Source of the DNA: an uncultured Lachnospiraceae bacterium
Lineage (GTDB): Bacteria > Bacillota > Clostridia > Lachnospirales > Lachnospiraceae
Direction of reading: 5' to 3'
DNA length: 34,047 bases
NCBI GenBank assembly: GCA_910585065.1
Contig: CAJUCG010000008.1
Coordinates: forward strand, 1-34,047
Positions 8,844 to 15,175 of the stretch are shown in pieces. How positions within the stretch are numbered: the first letter of the stretch is position 1; each line of letters begins with the position of its first letter. A program made the position numbers and the translations under genes. The notes beneath the pieces are model-generated. The model saw only the letters and a list, made by a program, of their open reading frames with translations. It was not told the DNA's origin and ran no database searches.

Positions 8844-10100
8844 TCAATAAAGCGAGGTGATCCCCTTTACCATCTCATCCAAAATATCCTGGAGATTGCG
8901 GTTTTCCGGATTCTTAGCTGCCATAAGTTCTCCGAATTTCTGCGTAGGTTCCCAGTAACTCCCGCCGATGGACTGAAGGCTTGAAAACTCTGACTGAGAA
9001 AGAATCGCTTTGATGGCGGGCGAAGCGGCAATCTCATTACTTGAGGAAGCCAAGATATTGGATGGTCCCTGCCCTCTGCGCACAAAACGCAGCGTCTGGC
9101 TCTCCTCGTTTGTTATAAAATCTGCCAGTTTCTGCGCCCATTCTGCCTGTTTTGAGTAGGCGTTAACCCCCACCATTTTGTAGCCGGCAAAAGAAGCCAT
9201 CTGTACCTGGCTTCCCCCGCAAGTATAGGTTGGAAGCTTTGCTGCGCCATAATGTTCTTTCCAGACCTCGGAGATCACAACGGAGTCCCAGACACCGGAA
9301 ACCCCCGCGATCGCTGTGCCGTCCTTGACTCTGTCCACAAACTGTCCGGAAGGATCTAATGCCCCGCTGCCCGCGATTGCAAGCATCCCCTTTGCAACAT
9401 CCATACCGGTAATCTTTGTATCCGTTGCATTCCAATCGCATCGGTTGGATACTCCATCCTCACTTAAGCCGACACTAAGCCCCGTCCCACCGAAAAAACT
9501 ATACAAATACCAGCCGGAACTCCAATCCATCACAAATTTTTTACCATTTGCTTTGGCGACGCGCAAAAGATCATCCATAGATTCTATGTTCTTCTCATTT
9601 AAATAAGCCTTGTTGTAATACAGAAAATATCCATTATCCGCTGTCATTGGATACGCATACAAAACACCGTTTACTGAAGCGGCTTCACAAGCCGCTTCGA
9701 CATTATTCTTTCGCACCGTGTCCGCATCTTTTACCGGAGCTAACATTCCCGCCGCCACCATAACACGGAGCTGATCATCCGCAAATGCAAACACATCCGA
9801 TCCATACCCGTCAATAAGTTTTCCAAACAATGCATCCTTACAGTTCGCCTCACTCTGATATTCCACGGCGATATTAAAGGTCTGTGAATTGTACTGTGCC
9901 TTAAATCCTGCGATCAGTTCCTCTAATAATTCGGCATCTTCCTCCGTTCCCCATAGGGTAAGTGAAATGGTTTCACTTCGCTTCCCCTCCTCCTGCGGCG
10001 GTAACTGCCCTTGTGGCGGCGCGCTATCACCACAGCCATAAAAACTGATGGCTGTGATCAGTCCCCCCAGCAAAATAGCATAAAATTTTGTCCTCTTCAT
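8844..10100 (-). CDS. Extracellular solute-binding lipoprotein (family 1, sugar-type)
   Basis: 418 residues with AGGAGGGA before the ATG. The N-terminus is a lipoprotein signal: KR, a hydrophobic run, then a somewhat atypical lipobox FYGC with lipidated Cys23 and a Pro/Gln-rich linker. The mature part begins with SLTLWGTEEDAELLEELI, typical of family 1 (MalE/UgpB-like) binding proteins. NGVLYAYPMTADNGYFLYYNKAYLNE and the C-terminal WAQKLADFIT segment also fit that family. It should capture a sugar or oligosaccharide outside the membrane. Unusually, no ABC permease or ATPase gene is adjacent; the next gene in the operon is a chemoreceptor. It may serve sensing rather than uptake, or share a permease encoded elsewhere. 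Substrate not predictable. A perfect palindrome lies in its coding region at 9960-9978. Confidence 0.88.
   Translation of the reverse strand: MKRTKFYAILLGGLITAISFYGCGDSAPPQGQLPPQEEGKRSETISLTLWGTEEDAELLEELIAGFKAQYNSQTFNIAVEYQSEANCKDALFGKLIDGYGSDVFAFADDQLRVMVAAGMLAPVKDADTVRKNNVEAACEAASVNGVLYAYPMTADNGYFLYYNKAYLNEKNIESMDDLLRVAKANGKKFVMDWSSGWYLYSFFGGTGLSVGLSEDGVSNRCDWNATDTKITGMDVAKGMLAIAGSGALDPSGQFVDRVKDGTAIAGVSGVWDSVVISEVWKEHYGAAKLPTYTCGGSQVQMASFAGYKMVGVNAYSKQAEWAQKLADFITNEESQTLRFVRRGQGPSNILASSSNEIAASPAIKAILSQSEFSSLQSIGGSYWEPTQKFGELMAAKNPENRNLQDILDEMVKGITSLY
9960..9978. repeat. Perfect 19-bp palindrome inside the solute-binding gene (possible operator)
   Basis: AAGTGAAATGGTTTCACTT has two 8-bp arms around TGG. 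The core TGAAATGGTTTCA resembles LacI-family/cre-type sites but lacks their usual central CG. It lies about 125 bp inside the gene and 200 bp downstream of its promoter. A coding coincidence is possible. Confidence 0.35.
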
Positions 10101-10178
10101 GCTTATCCCTCCTATAACCTATTATTGGGGCTGCCCCGCTTTTATGTAAAAAAAGGAGGCAATGGATTCACTGTTTCC

Positions 10179-10207
10179 AGTATACCATACCTCCTACCCT
10201 TTCTCAA
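10179..10207 (-). promoter_or_regulatory. Sigma-A promoter of the binding protein-chemoreceptor operon
   Basis: On the minus strand, TTGAGA (10202-10207) and TATACT (10179-10184) are separated by exactly 17 bp. Transcription would start near 10172, giving a leader of about 70 nt. The leader contains a small GGGG-CAG-CCCC hairpin and the ribosome binding site. Confidence 0.7.
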
Positions 10208-10294
10208 TATTTTTTCCCATCAGGTTCACAGCTCCGATTATCTAGCTGAAATTTTCCAATATTTAATGCAGTGGATTGCTATTCTGCCCCATAA

Positions 10295-10323
10295 TCATAT
10301 TTTCCCACTTTTTTCCATATAAT
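10295..10323 (+). promoter_or_regulatory. Sigma-E-like (mother-cell) promoter of the LysM-GH18 gene
   Basis: TCATATT (10295-10301), a 14-bp spacer, then CATATAAT (10316-10323). This resembles the Bacillus sigma-E consensus as I recall it, KMATATT and CATACAHT. No good sigma-A -35 box lies upstream of the embedded TATAAT. The start near 10330 leaves about 60 nt to the ATG at 10393. It fits a spore-type hydrolase. Confidence 0.5.
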
Positions 10324-10392
10324 CTACCAACCATTCTTCTGCTTCAAAAAACTTTTTGAGGCAAGGATTCTTTAAATAAAAAGGGGGATTCT

Positions 10393-11523
10393 ATGGAAAT
10401 CTATGTTGTGAAACCGGGGGATACCGCCGCTTCCATCGCCGCTGACACCGGCGTACCGCTCTCCTCCATTCTTTTTAACAACCAGCTCACTTACCCGTAC
10501 CGCCTAGCTGTGGGGGAAGCTCTGTTAATCTCCTACGACGGGGACGAAAACCGGCAAGTTATCACTACCAACGGCTATGCCTACCCGCATATCAATCAAG
10601 ATACTCTGCGTCAATCACTGCCATATATGAGCGCGCTCTCCATTTTTTCCTACGGCTTTACCACGGAGGGCGGACTGATCCCGCCCCGACTTGACGATAC
10701 TTTTCTTATCAACCTTGCCAAAAGCTACAATTCACGCCCAGTCCTTACCCTTACCCCGATCGACGCTTCTGGGACATTCAATAATAATCTGATCACTGCC
10801 CTTGTACACAATCCGGAAGCGATTGCCCGCCTGATTGAAGAACTCGGTGTTCAAATTACCTCCCGCGGCTTTGAGGGGATCGATATTGATTTTGAATATA
10901 TCCTGCCGACTGACCGCGTTGCTTTTGCTGAGTTTGTAGCTGCTGTGCGCCGCTCCATCAACGCGCTTGGCTTTCCGGTTTCCGTCGCGCTCGCGCCGAA
11001 AACTTCCGATAATCAAAAAGGGCTTTTGTATGAGGGGAAAGATTATGCACTGCTTGGGGAGGCGGCAAATTCTGTGTTGCTTATGACCTATGAGTGGGGC
11101 TATACTTACAGTGTACCAATGGCTGTAGCTCCGGTCAATAAAGTCCGTGAGGTCGTTGAATATGCCCTGACCCGCATCCCGGCAGAAAAAATTGACCTTG
11201 GCGTGCCAAACTATGGCTACGACTGGCCGCTTCCCTATGTTTCCGGCACGACTCGTGCCACCTCGATCGGCAACTTGACCGCCAGGGAACGCGCCGTTTC
11301 TAACGGTGCTGCCATCCAATTTGACGAGACGGCAAAGAGTCCCTGGTACACCTATCAAAAAGACGGCATCTCCCATGAAGTGTGGTTCGAGGATGTGCGC
11401 AGCTACCAGGCAAAATTCGCGCTAGTAACGGAGTACGGGCTGCGGGGCATTGGCTTCTGGCAGTTAATGCGCCCAAATTTGCCGGGATTTCTTTTAATGT
11501 CCGGAACATTCTGGATTCAATAA
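10393..11523 (+). CDS. LysM domain GH18 glycosidase, spore peptidoglycan hydrolase (SleL/YaaH-like)
   Basis: 376 residues, start supported by AAGGGGG five bases upstream. Residues 2-47 are one LysM motif (YVVKPGDTAASIAADTGVP...), which binds N-acetylglucosamine-containing glycan. The rest is a GH18 TIM barrel with FEGIDIDFEY at 160-169, where D164, D166 and E168 are the catalytic set (E168 the acid). LMTYEWGY near 227-234 and GIGFWQLMR near the end are also typical of YaaH/YdhD/SleL enzymes. Expected activity is N-acetylglucosaminidase on spore cortex glycan. No signal peptide is present, which is normal for spore-coat-associated members made in the mother cell. It sits beside the spoIIA operon, convergent with sigF with only 12 bp between, behind a sigma-E-like promoter. 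It has one LysM where B. subtilis YaaH has two (from memory). Confidence 0.87.
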   Translation: MEIYVVKPGDTAASIAADTGVPLSSILFNNQLTYPYRLAVGEALLISYDGDENRQVITTNGYAYPHINQDTLRQSLPYMSALSIFSYGFTTEGGLIPPRLDDTFLINLAKSYNSRPVLTLTPIDASGTFNNNLITALVHNPEAIARLIEELGVQITSRGFEGIDIDFEYILPTDRVAFAEFVAAVRRSINALGFPVSVALAPKTSDNQKGLLYEGKDYALLGEAANSVLLMTYEWGYTYSVPMAVAPVNKVREVVEYALTRIPAEKIDLGVPNYGYDWPLPYVSGTTRATSIGNLTARERAVSNGAAIQFDETAKSPWYTYQKDGISHEVWFEDVRSYQAKFALVTEYGLRGIGFWQLMRPNLPGFLLMSGTFWIQ

Positions 11524-11535
11524 CCCCCTGTCCCG

Positions 11536-12306
11536 CTAATTTCTCTCGCACTGCGCGCGCAATTTTAACAATATCTTTTTCTCAAGCCTTGATACCTGTA
11601 CCTGACTGATTCCAAGCTCTGCTGCGACCTCGTTTTGTGTGCGCTCCTCAAAATAGCGCATTCTTAACAGTCGCTGCTCGGAATCCGGCAAACTCTTTAG
11701 CAATTCAGAAAGCAGCATATGGTCAAGCAATTTCTCTTTTTCCGCATCGCCCCTCTCCCCCGTACCGGAAAGTCTGCCTGTGCTGCCGCCCGCCCCCTGA
11801 ACAATCTGATCCACCATATAGATTTCGCTGCCGTCCCCCTGGTAGACCGTGCGATAGATAGAGTCCACCTCCGCCCCCGCCTCCATCGCCATAACAATAT
11901 CCTCACGCTTTAGTTCCGTCGCTGCGGCGATCTCGTCCAAAGTCGCCTCCCTGCCAAGCCTTCGCTCCAAAACTTCACACGCCTGACGAATCTTCCAGGC
12001 ATTCTCCTTCATTGTGCGAGAAACTTTTACCAGCCCATCATCCCGCAAAAAACGCCGTATCTCTCCGGTGATCATCGGCACCGCATAGGTGGAAAACTGC
12101 ACGTCAAAATTCAGATCAAATTTATCGATCGCCTTCATCAGTCCGATGCTGCCAATCTGAAAAAGATCGTCCGCCTCATAACCGCGTCCCAGAAACCTAC
12201 GCACAATGCTCCAGACCAGCCCGATATTTTCCGTAATCATCTGTTCTCTTGCCGCCTTATCCCCCTGCTTACACCGCGTCAGCAACAAACTCTGATCCAC
12301 CGCCAT
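11536..12306 (-). CDS. sigF: RNA polymerase sporulation sigma factor, forespore-specific (SigF)
   Basis: 256 residues of sigma-70 type. Region 2 is seen in FLGRGYEADDLFQIGSIGLMKAIDKFD and FSTYAVPMITGEIRRFLRDD, region 3 in the middle. Region 4 carries a helix-turn-helix near the C-terminus (NEVAAELGISQVQVSRLEKK). The order spoIIAA-spoIIAB-this gene identifies it as sigma-F, the first forespore sigma factor, held inactive by SpoIIAB and released when SpoIIAA binds SpoIIAB. It starts 38 bp inside the end of spoIIAB behind GAGGGGTGG, so translation is probably coupled. It lacks the characteristic N-terminal sequence of SigG. No terminator hairpin is visible after the stop; the convergent hydrolase gene ends 12 bp away. 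Confidence 0.93.
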   Translation of the reverse strand: MAVDQSLLLTRCKQGDKAAREQMITENIGLVWSIVRRFLGRGYEADDLFQIGSIGLMKAIDKFDLNFDVQFSTYAVPMITGEIRRFLRDDGLVKVSRTMKENAWKIRQACEVLERRLGREATLDEIAAATELKREDIVMAMEAGAEVDSIYRTVYQGDGSEIYMVDQIVQGAGGSTGRLSGTGERGDAEKEKLLDHMLLSELLKSLPDSEQRLLRMRYFEERTQNEVAAELGISQVQVSRLEKKILLKLRAQCERN

Positions 12307-12859
12307 CTGCCACCCCTCTGCTGATTTTCTTCTTCATTCTCACAAGTGTGCCGCAATTTTTTTGTGAACACACAAAGAGTTCATCCATAAATGCCTCCAT
12401 AAAAGCAAACCCCATGCCGGAACGCTCCATATCCGGTCTGGTCGTGTACATCGGCTCCATGGAAGCCATTATATCCATTATCCCAGCTCCCCAATCCTCC
12501 ACTTCAATACAGACCTCCTCGTCTTGAATGGCAAGACGCATACAGATCACCCCATTTTCCTCCCCGTACCCGTGAATAATCGCGTTAGTCACTGCCTCCG
12601 AAACCGCCGTCTTAATATCCGACAATTCCTCCAATGTAGGGTTTAATTGTGCGACATACGCGGCGGCAACCATGCGCGCAAAACTCTCATTTTTTGACTG
12701 AGCAGAAAACTCTATACATACACCATCTTGCATTTTTTTATTACAAAAACCGCGTTTTCCTTCCCGCTCCATCCCCGCCTTGATTTTCTGGCTGCACTCT
12801 TCCTGCGGGAGTGCCTCCCGCTTTCCTGCAATACTGATCACGCCCTGAATCTGTTCCAT
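12269..12859 (-). CDS. spoIIAB: Anti-sigma-F factor / serine kinase SpoIIAB with N-terminal extension
   Basis: 196 residues from an ATG with AAGGAGGG eight bases upstream. The core from about residue 47 (VCIEFSAQSKNESFARM) matches SpoIIAB. It is a GHKL kinase with an N-box VSEAVTNAIIHGY (87-99), a G1 box EDWGAGI (121-127) and a G2 box ERSGMGFAFM (145-154). It binds sigma-F and phosphorylates SpoIIAA on serine. The first 45 or so residues are extra compared with the usual length of about 146, and roughly 18 residues follow the normal end. An internal start at Met43 would give a normal length but has no visible ribosome binding site. An upstream in-frame start at 12898 is also possible but less well supported. 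It overlaps sigF by 38 bp. Confidence 0.92.
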   Translation of the reverse strand: MEQIQGVISIAGKREALPQEECSQKIKAGMEREGKRGFCNKKMQDGVCIEFSAQSKNESFARMVAAAYVAQLNPTLEELSDIKTAVSEAVTNAIIHGYGEENGVICMRLAIQDEEVCIEVEDWGAGIMDIMASMEPMYTTRPDMERSGMGFAFMEAFMDELFVCSQKNCGTLVRMKKKISRGVADGGGSEFVADAV

Positions 12860-12913
12860 TGTTATTACCCTCCTTTTTCTCCCTTCCTCCCGCCGCACCG
12901 CGCCGGGCTGCTC

Positions 12914-13303
12914 TTAATCTCTAATTTCCCCGCTCCCTCTTTTCCCGCCCAACGCCTTAACTGCTTCCTCCCTGCTCTCAAAGCGCGGCATAATCCGGTA
13001 GAGTCCGGACAAAGTAAGAATCCGGTCAATCTCCACACTGATCCCACAGCAGGCAATATTTCCTCCCTGAAAGATCACCCGCTTGTATCGCCCCATCACC
13101 ACGCCAATCCCAGAACTATCCATAAAACGAATCTTGGAAAAATCAAAGAGAAGATGCAGCGCACCACTCTTCTCAATCCAATAATCCGCCTCCTCGCGCA
13201 CACGCACTGCGCAGCAGTGATCTAACTCCTCAACGGGCGTAATCACCAGCACATTGCCGCACCGCTCATACTCCGCACCCACCTCATATTGCTGTCGCTC
13301 CAT
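12914..13303 (-). CDS. spoIIAA: Anti-sigma-F factor antagonist SpoIIAA (STAS domain)
   Basis: 129 residues. The ATG at 13303 is chosen because AAGGAGA ends 9 nt before it; an in-frame GTG at 13312 abuts that site too closely. The STAS fold motif FDFSKIRFMDSSGIGVVMGRYK holds Ser63, equivalent to B. subtilis Ser58, which SpoIIAB phosphorylates and SpoIIE dephosphorylates. Unphosphorylated protein frees sigma-F. It is the first gene of the spoIIA operon, with 54 nt to spoIIAB. The region between it and the upstream hairpin (13304-13355) holds no convincing sigma-H promoter (AGGAWWW/GAAT). A weak TTTTCG-17-TAAAAT pair is the only sigma-A-like candidate. It carries about 9 extra N-terminal residues relative to B. 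subtilis. Confidence 0.92.
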   Translation of the reverse strand: MERQQYEVGAEYERCGNVLVITPVEELDHCCAVRVREEADYWIEKSGALHLLFDFSKIRFMDSSGIGVVMGRYKRVIFQGGNIACCGISVEIDRILTLSGLYRIMPRFESREEAVKALGGKRGSGEIRD

Positions 13304-13350
13304 AGCAAACACTCTCCTTTCTGCTGATTTTATGTCCGTCTGTGTCGAGC

Positions 13351-13388
13351 GAAAAGAAAAGAGGCCAGCTTTTCGCTGTCCTCTTTTC
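13351..13388 (-). terminator. Intrinsic terminator after the zinc-ribbon/TPR gene, ahead of spoIIAA
   Basis: On the minus strand the arms GAAAAGAGG-A-CAGC and GCTG-G-CCTCTTTTC form a 13-bp stem with one A/G mismatch and a GAAAA loop, followed by TTTTCG. It lies 17 bp after the stop of the 471-residue gene and separates it from the spoIIA operon. The U-run is short. Confidence 0.7.
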
Positions 13389-13404
13389 CCTAGTACCTTA
13401 TTTT

Positions 13405-14820
13405 TTATTCTTCCATCCCCATCTCTCCAAGCCTTGTCCTCGCATAGCGGGCAAGGGAGGAAGAAGGGAACTGTGCAAGCAGCTTTCGGTAATATTCTTC
13501 CGCCTGCTCGTTCGCATCCATTAACTGGTAAGATTTTCCAAGATAGTAATAACAGGAATCATTGATAAATCCGTAATCACAGGCCGCCTTAAGATATGCC
13601 GCCGCCTCCGCATACGCCCCATTATCATGTGCTTCGCGTCCAAGTGTGTAAGCCGGAGATGCTGCGCGCGCAAAGATCTCGCTCTTCATCTTCTCAGTTA
13701 GTGCCTTGGCATCCTCATTTTCCATCCGGGCAGTATCAAGCTCCGCAAGCCTGCCAGCAAGATCCAAGATCTCGGCAGAATTTTCATTTTCCCCCTCGAT
13801 TGCGATATAATCCTGCAATACTAAAAACAAATCATCATACATTTGTCTATCATACTCTGGCATAACAATCTCGGAAAGTTGTTTCTGCACTTCCTCGTAC
13901 TTTGTCTTCCACAACTGTGCCTCCTTTTCCAACGAAGTGAGAGTCGCTTCCTTGATCCGCAGTTCACTGCTGTAATCAAGCTGCTCCTTTTCAAACTCAG
14001 CGCGGATATTTTTCCTTGCGGTTGGCACAATCAGAATAAACGTTACCAAAATGCCCATCAGCGTCCCAACGACCAGCATAACCCACGCCATAATATTTGG
14101 CTTGTCCTCGCTGTAATTACCAGCAGCAGAAAGGCGCACGCCCCCTTTCACCTCACCGATCGCCAGTTCATTCTCACTTGCGGACTCTGACTCTTTTTGT
14201 CCCTGTGCAGCCGGAGTAATCTCCTTTAGATAGCGCAGCGTCGTCGTGTTCGCCACATCAATTTGTGCCGCGTAATTCAACTGTTTTCTCGCGCGTTCTT
14301 TCTGCCCGGTGTGAATATACAAAAGTGCCAGAAGCTGCCTTGCCCGCACAAAGTTCGGATGCAGGCTTATCACCTTCTTTAGCTGTAAAATCGCCATATC
14401 ATCTCCACCCTGGTTCGCAGCGTCCAATGCAATATTGTATTTCTTGATCGCCTGATTCACCGCGTCAAATTTCGCCGGACTGCTCTGAATTTGCTCTATA
14501 TAATAATCTGCGCGGTTATTCTCCGGCTGAAAATGTTTGCTGACCACCCATTCTCCTAGTGCCGCCACCGTCTCTCCCAACTCAAAATATACCAACCCTA
14601 ACAGATTTCGCGCCATGGTATTGCGCTTGTTTATCTCAAGACTCTTCTTTAACATCTGGATGGCCCCGCTTAAATCCCGCACATTTGCACGGGCAAGCCC
14701 CCGATTGTAATATAAATTGGAAGACTGCATTATCTTTTTGTATACTGTCAGCTCTGCCCCGCAGGAATCACAATATGTAATCGCCCCCCGGATCTTATTG
14801 CCGCAACGTGGACATATCAT
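13405..14820 (-). CDS. Zinc-ribbon, TPR and coiled-coil membrane protein of unknown function
   Basis: 471 residues. The N-terminus is a zinc ribbon (C3, C6, C17, C20). Residues about 35-200 form helical tetratricopeptide-like repeats, seen in LSGAIQMLKKSLEINKRNTMARNLLGLVYFELGE and GGDDMAILQLKKVISLHPNFVRARQLLALLYIHTG. One transmembrane helix lies at about 243-265, a coiled coil follows at about 270-318, and further TPRs lie at about 380-465 (GAYAEAAAYLKAA..., ANEQAEEYYRKLLAQFP). With no signal peptide the likely topology is N-terminus inside and the coiled coil plus C-terminal TPRs outside. The TPR modules suggest protein-protein docking across the membrane; the partner is unknown. It is preceded after 20 nt by a tiny ORF under the same promoter, and it ends at its own terminator before the spoIIA operon. 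Confidence 0.82.
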   Translation of the reverse strand: MICPRCGNKIRGAITYCDSCGAELTVYKKIMQSSNLYYNRGLARANVRDLSGAIQMLKKSLEINKRNTMARNLLGLVYFELGETVAALGEWVVSKHFQPENNRADYYIEQIQSSPAKFDAVNQAIKKYNIALDAANQGGDDMAILQLKKVISLHPNFVRARQLLALLYIHTGQKERARKQLNYAAQIDVANTTTLRYLKEITPAAQGQKESESASENELAIGEVKGGVRLSAAGNYSEDKPNIMAWVMLVVGTLMGILVTFILIVPTARKNIRAEFEKEQLDYSSELRIKEATLTSLEKEAQLWKTKYEEVQKQLSEIVMPEYDRQMYDDLFLVLQDYIAIEGENENSAEILDLAGRLAELDTARMENEDAKALTEKMKSEIFARAASPAYTLGREAHDNGAYAEAAAYLKAACDYGFINDSCYYYLGKSYQLMDANEQAEEYYRKLLAQFPSSSLARYARTRLGEMGMEE

Positions 14821-14840
14821 GTTCTTTCCTCATCTCTCCT

Positions 14841-14990
14841 TTAATCCGCCCTCTGGTTCTTTTTGTCCCTTAAAATCCTGTCTAAAATATCAGAAAGATC
14901 GGTCAGGTCATTATTATAGATCGCCTCCTCCGCCTCGTCCACTTCCAAACTCGGCTGATATGTCGCCAGTTCCTTTTCAAAATTTATCAT
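14841..14990 (-). CDS. Small acidic protein of unknown function (49 aa)
   Basis: The ATG at 14990 is chosen because AGGAAAGGA lies 9 nt upstream. In-frame ATGs at 14999 and 15029 are worse: the first abuts the ribosome binding site and the second sits almost at the predicted transcription start (about 15034). The product is charged, likely helical and without a membrane span or signal peptide; a central acidic stretch is EVDEAEEAIYNNDLTDLSDIL. It is the first gene of a two-gene unit with the zinc-ribbon/TPR protein 20 nt downstream. It may be a partner or a leader peptide for that gene. I recognise no family. Confidence 0.6.
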   Translation of the reverse strand: MINFEKELATYQPSLEVDEAEEAIYNNDLTDLSDILDRILRDKKNQRAD

Positions 14991-15040
14991 ATCTGCCATT
15001 CCTTTCCTGTTTATTTGATCCATTGCCAATACATTCTATA

Positions 15041-15069
15041 ACTATAACGATTTTTGAGAAAAAAATCAA
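15041..15069 (-). promoter_or_regulatory. Sigma-A promoter of the small ORF-TPR membrane protein unit
   Basis: On the minus strand, TTGATT (15064-15069), 17 bp, then TATAGT (15041-15046). It lies immediately downstream of the fapA terminator. The predicted start near 15034 rules against translation from 15029. Confidence 0.7.
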
Positions 15070-15076
15070 TACTCTG

Positions 15077-15119
15077 CGCAAAAATCGGTCGGGCAAATCT
15101 CGTATTTCCCGACCGATTT
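15077..15119 (-). terminator. Intrinsic terminator of the FapA-like gene
   Basis: Perfect 12-bp stem: AAATCGGTCGGG (15082-15093) and CCCGACCGATTT (15108-15119) with a 14-nt loop. On the minus strand the 3' arm runs into TTTTT. It lies 56 bp after the fapA stop. Confidence 0.88.
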
Positions 15120-15175
15120 CCTGAAAAACTGCATTTCTGCCTCTCTAAAACTGCTATTTAAAAACAAAATTAGTT

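Noticed and set aside
10732..11376. 214-codon open frame on the minus strand
   Set aside because: It is antisense to the GH18 catalytic domain and has no start signal or recognisable domain.
12728..13225. 165-codon open frame on the plus strand
   Set aside because: It crosses spoIIAB and spoIIAA in antisense and is Pro/His/Leu-rich like a shadow frame.
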